A stretch of DNA of 64,000 bases from an uncultured Clostridia bacterium (GTDB lineage: Bacteria; Bacillota; Clostridia; Christensenellales; Borkfalkiaceae). The DNA lies in NCBI GenBank assembly GCA_947626575.1, contig CANQSR010000004.1, forward strand, positions 1-64,000, in the 5' to 3' direction. The position numbers and the translations under genes were made by a program. Position 1 is the first letter of the stretch. The number at the start of each line of letters is the position of its first letter. Below are positions 1 through 8,380 of this stretch, piece by piece. A model generated the notes under the pieces. It did not search any database. It was not told where the DNA came from and worked only from the letters and a program-made list of their open reading frames with translations.

Positions 1-1251
1 GCACAGGCCGATGAAATTATCGTCGGAAGCATACAAATTCGCCTTTTTCTGTTTTTTCTTTTCCTGTGTTTTTACGATAATGCGAAGGGGCGTGACAACA
101 TATTTGCGGATCTTTTCCTCAAACGTGCCGTCTTCCATCTCGACATAATTTTTGTTAAGTTCGACTTTCGGTTTCAAGTCATCGCCGACATAGGTGCGCG
201 TATCAAAAGAATCATATGTATATGAAACGAGCAAAGCGTTCTCCGAAATATCGAGCGCAAAGTCCCATGCAATAGGAGCGCGCTTACTGATCTTTCCGTA
301 GGCAAGGCGATCCCAGCATTGAAGCTCATCGCATAAGATAATGAGATAAGCAAGCGGATGCTCCTCAAAATGGATCGGATGCTTGTCGGGTGCGTCGTAT
401 TTGTTGAAATTGTTATGCAGAAGAATCGCAGTGAGAACATCAAGGCACTGCATATCGAAATGATATTCGGGAAGAGAAAACAGCTGCCGCGCCAAAATAA
501 CGGCGCTGAAATAGCCGTGATCCATAAAATTGGGCTGATTGACTACACGTTCGGTGAGCTTTCTGCAAACAGCTTCCGGCTCGTAACCCTCCCGCTTCTG
601 CAAGCCGTACGCGAGAAGATCGTTATAAGTAAAAAACGGCTTCGCATCGGAAAAAAGCTCCGAAAGATTTTCCCGTGCCGATTCGTTAAGCGCAATGAAG
701 TTTTCAAAGTTTCCATAGGAAACAAACGGATTTCCTTCCCCATCCTTCCCCCAGACCTCCTCGGCATAGGTCTTGATCTGTTCATGCGCAAGCTGGAAGG
801 GATAGCCGATATCATGGAATAAGGCTACCATGCCCCAGAATTTCAAAAAGTTAAATGCCGAACGTCCGTTTTCATCAAGATGATAGAAAGAAAGATAATT
901 CCTGCGGAAGGCGGGGTCGCCCGCATAAATGGCAATCCCGAGCGCAAAAACGTAAACCGAATGGGAATAATGATCCCGATGCTTTGAGAGCAGTTCTCCC
1001 GAGTGATACTCATGATCGGAGAGCATTTCAAGCAACTTCTTTGTATTCTCATACCCTTCGCCAAACAGCTGAAAAATCTCGCTGAAACAGAAGTAAACGG
1101 AGAAAGCGTCTTCCTTCTTCCCGCTCGCCAAAAACTGTTTCATGGAATTTTGAAAGCAAAGTTTATCGCTCTCGGCAGTTTCCGGCTTTGAATAATCGCT
1201 CATGTCGAGCATTTCAAAAAACTTGTTGCTCCATTCTGCTAATGTCTTCAT
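1..1251 (-). CDS. HD-domain protein, 3' end outside window
   Basis: An open frame of 417 codons starts with ATG at 1251 behind a GGAG ribosome site and runs off the left edge without a stop; I checked it codon by codon. It carries spaced motifs of the HD phosphohydrolase superfamily: HRDHYSHS (residues 91-98), FHDIGYP (145-151), MDHGYFSA (243-250), LLHN (277-280) and CDELQCWDR (307-315), giving the His, His-Asp, His, Asp metal ligands. HD proteins hydrolyse nucleotides, cyclic dinucleotides or other phosphoesters in the cytoplasm; the substrate here is unknown. The visible C-terminal part is Lys-rich (around 385-400). A TATAAT box lies at 1282-1287 on this strand, without a good -35. Its neighbour is an AlbA_2/RecG-like regulator, and both sit in AT-rich DNA. 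Confidence is high for the gene and the HD fold, low for function. Confidence 0.8.
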   Translation of the reverse strand, partial: MKTLAEWSNKFFEMLDMSDYSKPETAESDKLCFQNSMKQFLASGKKEDAFSVYFCFSEIFQLFGEGYENTKKLLEMLSDHEYHSGELLSKHRDHYSHSVYVFALGIAIYAGDPAFRRNYLSFYHLDENGRSAFNFLKFWGMVALFHDIGYPFQLAHEQIKTYAEEVWGKDGEGNPFVSYGNFENFIALNESARENLSELFSDAKPFFTYNDLLAYGLQKREGYEPEAVCRKLTERVVNQPNFMDHGYFSAVILARQLFSLPEYHFDMQCLDVLTAILLHNNFNKYDAPDKHPIHFEEHPLAYLIILCDELQCWDRLAYGKISKRAPIAWDFALDISENALLVSYTYDSFDTRTYVGDDLKPKVELNKNYVEMEDGTFEEKIRKYVVTPLRIIVKTQEKKKQKKANLYASDDNFIGLC

Positions 1252-1370
1252 GTGTTCTCCTTCGGTAAATGATGTGTTATGATTATATCTCTAAAAATTT
1301 TTTATTGAATCCGTTTTTCTTTTTTCAGCGACATCTGCTTTTGGAAAAAGGCGTCACACGATTTTTCGAT

Positions 1371-2696
1371 CTATAATACCTTCCAATATCCCGTCTTATC
1401 CGAACCGATGCGCTCAATATAGCCGCTCTGTTTTAGCAGTTTGATCGCGCGCTTGACGGTTTCTCTTGAAACGCCAATTTTTTCGGTCAAACTTTCAAGA
1501 GTAATATTGTTTTGCTCAGCAATGAGTGCCAATACTTTTTGTGCCGTGGCGGTCAATTTTACAGGCTCATTTACAGGAACATTTACAGGCTCACCGTGCA
1601 CGACCGCGTTCCTTACTTTCTTTAAGACCTCGGGATCGTATTTGAACTCGGTAATGATAAAGTTGTCGGAAATTTGGAAGATGCTTCGGTCATAGACGCG
1701 CAAAATGCGTTGGATCCCCGAGCCGAAGTTTTCTACAAACTCCATATCGCGGAATACCCGCATCAGTTCTCTGTTCCTCGGCATAGACCGTCCGCTGAAA
1801 AATTCTTCCTGCGTCAATCCACCCACAAGTCCACCGTAAGAAACAACCGTGATACGGTCGTCATAGATCTCAAAGAGAGGCGCGCCGCCGCTGATATAAT
1901 CATTGTGAACGATGGCATTGATAACGGCTTCACGCAAAGCGACCTTATCGACCAAAAACTTTTCCACTCGCTTGGGATAGGTAATTTCCACGGAAGGCAA
2001 GTTATAATTGTCCAAGTAAGCAAGGATATTATAGACACTTTTCAGAATACAGCAATAGCCGAATTCTTTGCTGGTGACAATTTCATTCTTGTCCGTACCC
2101 TTAAACCGCGCCACTTTCATCGTAACATCATTTTGGTCGGACAGGAGCATGGCGAAATAATTAAATCTACCATCCGAGGTATACATCCCCAAGTTACGGA
2201 AAAAGTGATCTCCGCTCGTATCAAAGCCGTTTTCTTCGTAAAAAATCCGAAGTTGAGTAAACGTCAGATCTTGCCGAGGGGATATAATTGTACTCAAAGT
2301 GCGGTTGACTCTATGCGAAAATAGGTGTTCGATCTGTGCTTGCTCCATCGGCGCACTCTGCGTTCCGATGCGCACAAAACAACCTTTGGGACTCATGCCG
2401 TACTTTTTGATATAATAGGGTTTCTCCAAGCCGCCCGCAACGGAGATTTTGATATACTTCTTCTGCTCACCCAAAATATCGATTTGGAAAAGCCCAATAA
2501 CGGACGGACTGATATTGTTTTTCAAACGGTCTGCCACTTTCAGACTAATATCGTCCGGGTCATCAATCCCCACGACCTCACCGTTGTCCTCTACGCCGAT
2601 TAAGATTTCTCCGCCAAGTGTATTCAAAAAAGCAACGACTTCCTTTTCCAAGCCGTCCGTCAATTCTCTTTTGTACTCGGTATAAGCGTTTTCCAT
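1371..2696 (-). CDS. AlbA_2 / RecG-like ATP-binding regulator with C-terminal winged helix
   Basis: 441 residues. The N-terminal part (about 5-125) matches the Schlafen AlbA_2 (AAA_4) fold, with EYKREL at 8-13 and an NTLGGEILIGVEDNG-type segment near 25-39. The middle (about 245-345) is the HATPase_c_4 or RecG-like C-terminal domain, with REAVINAIVHNDY at 255-267 as the ATP-binding N-box-like helix. After a VPVNVPVNEPV linker, residues about 384-441 form a winged helix-turn-helix (SRETVKRAIKLL recognition helix). Family members are nucleic-acid-associated regulators, often in defence or accessory islands; the target here is unknown. It has its own consensus promoter and lies upstream of the HD gene in the same direction, 119 bp away. 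The AT-rich composition suggests acquisition. Confidence 0.85.
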   Translation of the reverse strand: MENAYTEYKRELTDGLEKEVVAFLNTLGGEILIGVEDNGEVVGIDDPDDISLKVADRLKNNISPSVIGLFQIDILGEQKKYIKISVAGGLEKPYYIKKYGMSPKGCFVRIGTQSAPMEQAQIEHLFSHRVNRTLSTIISPRQDLTFTQLRIFYEENGFDTSGDHFFRNLGMYTSDGRFNYFAMLLSDQNDVTMKVARFKGTDKNEIVTSKEFGYCCILKSVYNILAYLDNYNLPSVEITYPKRVEKFLVDKVALREAVINAIVHNDYISGGAPLFEIYDDRITVVSYGGLVGGLTQEEFFSGRSMPRNRELMRVFRDMEFVENFGSGIQRILRVYDRSIFQISDNFIITEFKYDPEVLKKVRNAVVHGEPVNVPVNEPVKLTATAQKVLALIAEQNNITLESLTEKIGVSRETVKRAIKLLKQSGYIERIGSDKTGYWKVL

Positions 2697-2725
2697 ATCC
2701 TTATGCCCCTTATGAGAATGGTTAC

Positions 2726-2754
2726 ATTATAGCATATTTTAAGAAGAAATGCAA
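2726..2754 (-). promoter_or_regulatory. sigma-A-type promoter of the AlbA_2 gene
   Basis: On the minus strand TTGCAT (2749-2754), a 17-bp spacer and TATAAT (2726-2731) precede the ATG at 2696. The predicted start near 2719 gives a leader of about 22 nt. Confidence 0.7.
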
Positions 2755-2826
2755 GGACTAAACTTACATGCCCGATAAATATTTCAAACGCCTTGGAGTT
2801 ACGTCGGTTCGGCTAATAATATCACA

Positions 2827-2860
2827 AAAAAGAAAGTCCGTGAAGATTGCTTCACAGACT
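2827..2860 (-). terminator. terminator after the collagen-like gene
   Basis: The arms 2835-2845 and 2850-2860 pair over 11 positions with one G-T wobble around a 4-nt loop. On the minus strand the stem is followed by a T-rich run. It lies 41 nt downstream of the collagen-like stop codon. Confidence 0.8.
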
Positions 2861-2901
2861 GTTTCGCCATAACTTCCCGCTTTTGACTTTCGGTCTTTCC
2901 C

Positions 2902-3486
2902 TTAAAGCACTTGTTCTGTGGGACCCGTGGGACCGATAGGACCTGTCTCGCCCGTGGAACCGGTAGGACCGACGGGGCCTGTTTCACCTGTGGGACCGGT
3001 AGGACCGATGGGACCTGTTTCACCCGTGGGACCCGTGGGGCCGGTGGCTCCCGTTGCGCTGGCGCTGCCTGCGGGGCCCTGCGGACCCGTTGCGCCCGTG
3101 GGACCCGTGGGACCGGTGGGACCCTGCACGCCCGCGATGCCCTGCGCACCTTGCGGTCCCTGCGGGCCTTGAACGCCCTGCAAGCCCTGTACGCCCTGCG
3201 GACCCGTTGCACCCGTAGCACCCGTAGCGCCCGTGGCACCCGTGGCGCCGCGCGGAATGGTAAAGGTCAATATTGCGTTCTCGCCGCCCGTCTGCGTGAC
3301 AGAGGCCGCCGTTCCCGGTTCGCCCGTGATCGTCTGCCCCACCGTGACCGTAGCGGGACCCTGCGGACCCGTTGCACCCGTCGCGCCGCGCGGACCTGCG
3401 GGACCCGTGATATAACGCACCCCGTTACAGCCGCAACCGCATGTGCAGGGATAATTCCCGCATCCGCCGCAACTTCTTATCATCAT
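2902..3486 (-). CDS. short collagen-like GXY-repeat protein
   Basis: 194 residues. The N-terminus is Cys-rich ([22 protein letters not shown]), followed by GXY triplets, mostly GPT, GAT, GPQ and GET, from about residue 27. A non-collagen insert of about 35 residues lies near 45-80. Collagen-like proteins of this type (BclA-like) form surface or exosporium filaments in Bacillota. Here the C-terminal globular trimerisation domain usual in BclA is absent: the protein ends about 8 residues after the last repeat and a terminator follows. Start chosen at the first of two ATGs, behind AAGGAGG. The GC-rich repeat DNA gives long spurious frames on both strands. Sporulation is not otherwise evidenced in this window, so an exosporium role is only a possibility. 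Confidence 0.8.
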   Translation of the reverse strand: MMIRSCGGCGNYPCTCGCGCNGVRYITGPAGPRGATGATGPQGPATVTVGQTITGEPGTAASVTQTGGENAILTFTIPRGATGATGATGATGATGPQGVQGLQGVQGPQGPQGAQGIAGVQGPTGPTGPTGATGPQGPAGSASATGATGPTGPTGETGPIGPTGPTGETGPVGPTGSTGETGPIGPTGPTEQVL

Positions 3487-3502
3487 AGTTTCCTCCTTGA
3501 AC

Positions 3503-3540
3503 CCGTCCGCTCTTGCGGACGGCGTGCGGCAATCAGCCGC
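3503..3540 (-). promoter_or_regulatory. two adjacent hairpins in the collagen-gene leader
   Basis: CCGTCCGC (3503-3510) pairs perfectly with GCGGACGG (3515-3522) over a 4-nt loop. GCGGC (3526-3530) pairs with GCCGC (3536-3540). Both lie just upstream of the ribosome site of the collagen-like gene and have no T-run, so they look like mRNA leader structure rather than terminators. Confidence 0.5.
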
Positions 3541-3630
3541 CCTATTCCATCATATCCGAATCAGGAAAAAGAGGTGACGAAACCGGCGGGAGCGACCCGC
3601 CCCCGCCGTGATGATAATTCCGTTTGAACG

Positions 3631-4269
3631 TTATGCGAGAATTTCTTTGACGGCCGCTTCAAGAGATGCGTCGCTGCAGTTCCCGAAGAAAAGTTCGCGG
3701 AATTTTTCCCCCGCAAGCGCGCCGCGCACGAGTTCACGGTCAAGCGCGGGCAGGATCTCCGCCAAGGGACGGTATGCTACTTTGCGCACCCCGTCGAGAA
3801 TGCGCTTGTTGCGCTGTTCGGGTACGGCGCGTTCACGGGGATACCCCTGTCCGCTCGGCTCCGAGAAGAGCTTCTCGAAGATATAGCCGAGATTGAGGTC
3901 TCCGCCCCAGCCGTAACCCTTGGCAAAGGGAATGGCGAGCGCGTTGCCGTCGTTGATCTGCGCGAACGTGTAGGCATCGAGGGCATCCTCGGCATGTCCG
4001 CAGATGACGCCCGGAAATGAATTACAGGCGAGCATCGCCCCCTCTCCCGTGCCGCAACCCGTGATGACATAGTCTACGATGCCGCCGTTTAAGAGGACGG
4101 CCGCAAGGATGCCTATCTGCACATATGTGAGCTGATGCGCATCCTCCGCCGTATACATGCCGAAGTTGATGACTTCATGCCCCATCGGCTCCGCGACCTT
4201 TTTGAGGGCGTGTTCGATGACGGCGTTCTTCGCCGCCTGACTGTTTTCATTGATAAGTGCGATTTTCAT
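3631..4269 (-). CDS. dhuI: RpiB/LacAB-family isomerase, probable 4-deoxy-5-hexosulose-uronate isomerase
   Basis: 212 residues, in the RpiB/LacA/LacB sugar-phosphate isomerase fold. It opens with MKIALINENSQAAKN and carries the family's VITGCGTGEGAMLACN segment (about 76-91). Start chosen at the ATG with AAAGGAG just upstream; a longer frame lacks such a site. In streptococci an RpiB-family protein of about this size, DhuI, converts 4-deoxy-L-threo-5-hexosulose uronate (the GH88 product) to the ketone form, replacing KduI. The operon here also contains GH88, a DhuD-like reductase, kdgK and kdgA, and no kduI-like gene, so DhuI is the best reading (inference from context and family). A 520-bp repeat-filled gap separates it from dhuD. 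Confidence 0.75.
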   Translation of the reverse strand: MKIALINENSQAAKNAVIEHALKKVAEPMGHEVINFGMYTAEDAHQLTYVQIGILAAVLLNGGIVDYVITGCGTGEGAMLACNSFPGVICGHAEDALDAYTFAQINDGNALAIPFAKGYGWGGDLNLGYIFEKLFSEPSGQGYPRERAVPEQRNKRILDGVRKVAYRPLAEILPALDRELVRGALAGEKFRELFFGNCSDASLEAAVKEILA

Positions 4270-4308
4270 GATTGTCTCCTTTTGATTCAAATTGATCGTC
4301 CCTTGATA

Positions 4309-4436
4309 CGTCATTTCGAACCCCGCAGGGGTGAGAAATCTCGTTCTTAGAGATTTCTTGTCGCTTCACTCCTACTTCGCCTGCGGCTCGTGACGCGCTT
4401 AGATTACAATAGAAGCCTCGCGCGGTCGAAATGACG
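4309..4436. repeat. palindromic intergenic repeat, family A, copy 1
   Basis: 128 bp bounded by perfect 11-bp terminal inverted repeats, CGTCATTTCGA (4309-4319) and TCGAAATGACG (4426-4436). It shares an internal ACCCCG..GGGGTGAGAAATCTC motif with copies at 9454-9524 and 9757-9832. It resembles a miniature non-autonomous element or REP-type repeat and encodes nothing evident. Confidence 0.7.
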
Positions 4437-4507
4437 CGCGCGGGAAACCTTTTCGGCCGCTCGCTTTGCTTCGCGTCCACTTTCCCTTTCAGGGACAGCA
4501 AGGTATC

Positions 4508-4570
4508 ACCCCCACCTGACGCGGCAAAGCCGCGCCACCCGCCCCCACAAGTAGGGGCAGGTCTTCCCCA
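4508..4570. repeat. GC-rich intergenic repeat, family B
   Basis: A CACCTG..GCGCCACCCGCCCC..GGGGCAGG unit, related to the tandem copies at 43652-43798 and, in reverse orientation, at 43179-43287. The rest of the 4270-4789 gap holds family A copy 1 and low-information GC-rich DNA; I see no gene there. Confidence 0.6.
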
Positions 4571-4789
4571 AGGGGAAGGCTTCCCGCAACCCCATTCTAA
4601 ATCTATTGCGAAAACCAAAATCACAATTTTGGTTTTCGCCCTCAATTTGCGCGTCAAGCGCTTCTTGTCCGTTGGAACGTATGAGAGGGCCAAGTAAGTG
4701 AAGGCTTCAAAGAGAATTTCTCTCGCTTATATTTGGCACCCCCTACCTTACCTCCCCCCTCAGGTATAAGGGGGGAGGCTCAAAAATTT

Positions 4790-5584
4790 TTACGGCTGTT
4801 TGCCGATGTATGCGAGGATGCCGCCATCCACATACAGGATGTGGCCGTTGACGAAATCCGACGCCTTGGACGCAAGAAATACGGCGGGACCTTTCAGATC
4901 TTCGGGCGTCCCCCAGCGCTCCGCGGGCGTCTTGGCGATGATAAAACGGTCGAAGGGATGCGGCGAGCCGTCGGGGCAACGCTCGCGCAGCGGCGCCGTC
5001 TGCGGCGTTGCGATGTATCCCGGTCCGAGACCGTTGCATTGGATGTTATACTTGCCGTATTCCGACGCAATGTTCTTGGTCAGCATTTTCAGACCGCCCT
5101 TTGCCGCCGCATAGGCCGAGACGGTCTCCCGCCCCAACTCGCTCATCATCGAACAGATGTTGATGATCTTTCCTCCCCCCCGCTCCAACATATCGGGAAG
5201 GACGGCCTTGGCCATCAGAAACGGCGCAACGAGGTCGATATCCACCACTTCGCGGAATTCCCCCGCGCTCATCTCGTGCATGGGGATGCGCTTGATGATC
5301 CCCGCATTGTTGACGAGGATATCCACCCTGCCGAGTTCGGCATGGATGCCGTCCATGAGGCGCGCGATCTCCTCTTCCTTCGTCACGTCCGCAAGATAGC
5401 CGTGCGCCTTGATGCCGTGCCTTGCGTATTCGGCGAGCGCCGCATCGAGATGTTCTTGTTTACGGCAGTTGAAGGCGATCTCCGCGCCCGCTTCCGCAAG
5501 CGCTTCGGCGACCGCAAACCCGATGCCGTATGCCGCGCCCGTCACAAGGGCGACTTTGCCATGTAAGGAAAAAAGTTCGTTCAT
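4790..5584 (-). CDS. dhuD: SDR-family reductase, probable DhuD/KduD (gluconate 5-dehydrogenase-like)
   Basis: 264 residues, a classical short-chain dehydrogenase: cofactor motif TGAAYGIG (15-22), NNAG (92-95) and catalytic Ser145, Tyr158 and Lys162. The C-terminal half has the PGYIATPQTAPLRE and FIIAKTPAERWG segments typical of proteins named gluconate 5-dehydrogenase, the group that includes DhuD, which reduces 3-deoxy-D-glycero-2,5-hexodiulosonate to 2-keto-3-deoxygluconate (KDG) with NAD(P)H. It overlaps the DUF2264 gene by 4 nt, so the two are translationally coupled. Its place between GH88 and an RpiB-type isomerase supports DhuD. Gluconate 5-dehydrogenase activity cannot be excluded from sequence. 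Confidence 0.85.
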   Translation of the reverse strand: MNELFSLHGKVALVTGAAYGIGFAVAEALAEAGAEIAFNCRKQEHLDAALAEYARHGIKAHGYLADVTKEEEIARLMDGIHAELGRVDILVNNAGIIKRIPMHEMSAGEFREVVDIDLVAPFLMAKAVLPDMLERGGGKIINICSMMSELGRETVSAYAAAKGGLKMLTKNIASEYGKYNIQCNGLGPGYIATPQTAPLRERCPDGSPHPFDRFIIAKTPAERWGTPEDLKGPAVFLASKASDFVNGHILYVDGGILAYIGKQP

Positions 5585-6708
5585 TCGTCTACCGCCTTAT
5601 CGCAGGGAAGGTCACAGCCCTCCCAGATTTTTTTATTTGTCCACGGCTCGTCGGGCGCGGACCAGAAAGGATGCTCCGGCGCAAGGCCGAGCGGAAGGAA
5701 GGCCGCAACGCACATATACACACTCCCCACGCAGATATAGTGTTCGCCGAGCGAGGGCTGGCTCCCGATCACGCCCACCTTCAAAAAGCCCTTCTCATCG
5801 AACATGCCGCCCCTTGCCGTGCGTTCCATGACGGCGGAGATGGCGCAACGCACCTGCGCGGGAGAGAGTTCCTTGGGAAGATCCTCTATGAGCGCGGCGT
5901 GCGCAAGCGCCTGAAACGCGCCGAAACGGTAACACAGCGACCGCCCCGTCATGGGATACGTCCCTTCGGGGGAGATGAGCCGTTCCTGAATGGCCGCATA
6001 GCGCGCGGCATGCCTGAGCGCCGCGGGAAGCAGGTCCGAACAGCGCGGCGAGACGGGCGCAAAGGCTTTGAGAAGGTCAACGTACATGGGTTGGATGGCA
6101 TAGCTGTTGTAGTAATCCATATGGAAGAATTTTCCGTCGCCGTACATGCCGTCGCCCACGTACCATTCCTCAAAAGCGTTGATCGCCCGCTCCACGGGGT
6201 AGACCTGCCAAGCCTCGCCCATGCGATACAGCGCGGCCTCAACGATCGCCGAAAACAACAGCCAATTGGTGGAGCAGGGGATGAATTTTCGGGTGGAGAC
6301 GAGGGCCTCTGCGAGATTTCGCCGCGCCTGTCCGCCGAGGGCATCCATCAGCGCATGGGGCGCACGGATGAGCGCGTGCGCGAGATAGGCCGCATCCACC
6401 AGCGACTGCCCATAGCCCTCCGTGAAGTTCATGAAATCGGGCGAGGCGGGGTCAGTTGCGTTGCAAATACAGCGGACCGCGAGCGCACGGTACTTCTCCT
6501 GCAACGCCCCCTCTTCGCCGCCGAGGCCTTCGAGTTCCAGCCACGGCGCCATGCCGGCAAGCGTCCGCGCAAACGCTTCGAGGTGGGCATACATTGCCCG
6601 CGACGGCTTTTCCACGGGCAATTCCGCGTGCAAACGGCCTTCGGCGAGCGCGGAGAGAACGGGGTCCGCGATCTTCAACATGAGTTCCAGCCAATCTCTT
6701 CTTACCAT
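5581..6708 (-). CDS. DUF2264 domain protein
   Basis: 375 residues covering one DUF2264 domain (for example RDWLELMLKIADPVL at 4-18 and ATDPASPDFMNF in the first third). No signal peptide, so likely cytoplasmic. DUF2264 proteins have an alpha/alpha-barrel-like make-up and recur in polysaccharide utilisation loci, often beside uronyl hydrolases and lyases; their reaction is not settled to my knowledge. It overlaps GH88 by 7 nt upstream and dhuD by 4 nt downstream. A role in processing unsaturated uronyl oligosaccharides before monosaccharide metabolism is plausible. Confidence 0.8.
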   Translation of the reverse strand: MVRRDWLELMLKIADPVLSALAEGRLHAELPVEKPSRAMYAHLEAFARTLAGMAPWLELEGLGGEEGALQEKYRALAVRCICNATDPASPDFMNFTEGYGQSLVDAAYLAHALIRAPHALMDALGGQARRNLAEALVSTRKFIPCSTNWLLFSAIVEAALYRMGEAWQVYPVERAINAFEEWYVGDGMYGDGKFFHMDYYNSYAIQPMYVDLLKAFAPVSPRCSDLLPAALRHAARYAAIQERLISPEGTYPMTGRSLCYRFGAFQALAHAALIEDLPKELSPAQVRCAISAVMERTARGGMFDEKGFLKVGVIGSQPSLGEHYICVGSVYMCVAAFLPLGLAPEHPFWSAPDEPWTNKKIWEGCDLPCDKAVDE

Positions 6709-7799
6709 AAAAACGTCTCCTTGTCCGTGAGTTTCAGTATGGCTTCCGTGAAGAAATAATCGCCATAGATGAGGGGGAAGTTATGGCGATCGTCATGATA
6801 CGCCGCCGTACAGTGCGTGAGGATGTTATCCCGCTCCGCGGTGAGATCGCAACGCTGCCCGGCAAGCGTATTAAGGAGCCTTTCGGCCGTATGGCGGTAC
6901 GCCGCATTGCCCGCCGCACGGGCGAGTTCCAAAAGCCCGCATGCGGCAACGGCGGCCGCGGAACTATCCTCGAAAGGACACTCCGCAGGTTGGCAGAAAT
7001 CGGCGGGGATGCGTCCGCTTGCGGGGATGTGCGCGCAGAAATTTTCCGCAACGCGGCACGCCGTTTGGAGAAATTCCCCGCGCTCTGTGTGCAGATAGGA
7101 GAGCGTGAAGCCATAGAGCGCCCACGCCTGTCCGCGCGTCCACATGGAACCCGCCGCCATGCCCTGCCCGCCGCGCTCTTCCAAAAAGGCGCCCGTGCGG
7201 GGATCGAACACGGCGATGTGAAGGCAGGAACCGTCCTCCCGCACAAAATATTTTTGCGCCGTATGGGCGTGGCGCACGGCGATCTCCCCAAAGCGGGGGT
7301 CGTGCGTCAGTTCTTCCGCAAGGTAGAGAAGGGGCAAATTCATCATACAGTCGATGATCGCCCAGCCCGCGTTTTGGCCCGTGCCGTCGTTCCATGCGCG
7401 GATAAAATTCCCCGACGGGTTGAACCTGCCCGCCAGGTCGTTTGCAGCAAGAAGAAGGCGGTTTTTACTCGCTTCGCTCCCCGTCAGCCGATAATTTGCG
7501 CCTGCGGTGAGCAGCCATTTGAACCCGCTGTCGTGGTCCATGCCGTCCGCCGAGAGGAAGTTCGCATCGAGCTTTTTTTCGATCCCTTGGGCAACTTCCG
7601 CAAAGAGCGCGTTTTGGCGGAAGCCGTGGAGTTGCCAGAGAAGCCCCGCCCAAAAGCCGTTGGTCCACCAGCAAATATTTTTCTCCGACCAATCGTCAAA
7701 GACGCCGTCCTGCGCCGTATAGGGAATTTTATGGGCGTTGCGCGCGGCGACGGAAAGCTCTTTTTCATAGATTTGTTCGAGAATTTCAAGCCATTCCAT
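6702..7799 (-). CDS. ugl: GH88 unsaturated glucuronyl hydrolase
   Basis: 365 residues, within the usual GH88 length. WWTNGFWAGLLW (44-55), MDHDSGFKWL (87-96) and IIDCMMNLPLL (148-158) match the (alpha/alpha)6-barrel family. The Asp residues of MDHD (88/90) and Asp150 correspond to the two catalytic aspartates of unsaturated glucuronyl hydrolase. The enzyme hydrates the delta-4,5 double bond at the non-reducing end of lyase-made oligosaccharides, releasing 4-deoxy-5-hexosulose uronate for DhuI/DhuD. It lacks a signal peptide, so substrates must be imported. It overlaps kdgA by 14 nt. No polysaccharide lyase is present in the window, so whether the source is a glycosaminoglycan or a plant glucuronate-bearing glycan is open. 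Confidence 0.88.
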   Translation of the reverse strand: MEWLEILEQIYEKELSVAARNAHKIPYTAQDGVFDDWSEKNICWWTNGFWAGLLWQLHGFRQNALFAEVAQGIEKKLDANFLSADGMDHDSGFKWLLTAGANYRLTGSEASKNRLLLAANDLAGRFNPSGNFIRAWNDGTGQNAGWAIIDCMMNLPLLYLAEELTHDPRFGEIAVRHAHTAQKYFVREDGSCLHIAVFDPRTGAFLEERGGQGMAAGSMWTRGQAWALYGFTLSYLHTERGEFLQTACRVAENFCAHIPASGRIPADFCQPAECPFEDSSAAAVAACGLLELARAAGNAAYRHTAERLLNTLAGQRCDLTAERDNILTHCTAAYHDDRHNFPLIYGDYFFTEAILKLTDKETFLW

Positions 7800-8379
7800 C
7801 GTCTGCCTCTTCCAAAATCGCGCGGATGCGCCTGCAATTTGCCGCGATGTCCCCCTTCATCATGAAACTGCCGCCGACCGCCGCGACGTGCTTGCTCAGC
7901 AGGTATTCTTTGAGATTTGCTTCATCCACGCCGCCCGTGGGGACGAATTTTACCTGCGGGAAGGGCGCGGCGAGCGCATGGATGCCCAAGAGGCCGCCAA
8001 ACATCTGCGCGGGGAAAAATTTGACCGTGGAAATGCCGAGGGCGAGCGCGCGCATGATCTCCGTGGGCGTTACCGCGCCGGGCAGATAGGGAATATTTTC
8101 TTTGCGGCAGACGGCGAGGACCTCCTCCGAGAGGCCGGGCGAGACGATGAACTTCGCCCCGCTTCCGATGGCGCGCCGCGCCTGTTCGGCGTCTGCAACG
8201 GAACCCGCGCCCACGGAAATTTGCGGGAAGCGCTTTGCGCACAGGGCGACGGCATCCGCCGCGTACGGCGTACGGAAGGTGATCTCCGCAATGGGAAGCC
8301 CGCCCTCCGCGAGTGCGGAAAGACCAACTATCGTCTGCTCTTCGCCGTGAAAGACGGCGACGGGTATCACTTGTTTCAT
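7786..8379 (-). CDS. kdgA: KDPG aldolase
   Basis: 197 residues, a class I 2-keto-3-deoxy-6-phosphogluconate aldolase (TIM barrel). The general base is in AEITFRTP (Glu32) and the Schiff-base lysine in STVKFFPA (Lys120). Start chosen at the ATG one nucleotide after the kdgK stop, with GGAG inside the end of kdgK; the longer frame has no family match upstream. It cleaves KDPG to pyruvate and glyceraldehyde-3-phosphate, the last step of the pathway encoded by this operon. Confidence 0.93.
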   Translation of the reverse strand: MKQVIPVAVFHGEEQTIVGLSALAEGGLPIAEITFRTPYAADAVALCAKRFPQISVGAGSVADAEQARRAIGSGAKFIVSPGLSEEVLAVCRKENIPYLPGAVTPTEIMRALALGISTVKFFPAQMFGGLLGIHALAAPFPQVKFVPTGGVDEANLKEYLLSKHVAAVGGSFMMKGDIAANCRRIRAILEEADDGMA

Positions 8380-8380
8380 C

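Noticed and set aside
2911-3627. Plus-strand frames rich in GT/TR or GPV over the collagen gene
   Set aside because: By-products of the GXY repeat DNA; only the minus frame has a ribosome site, start and terminator.
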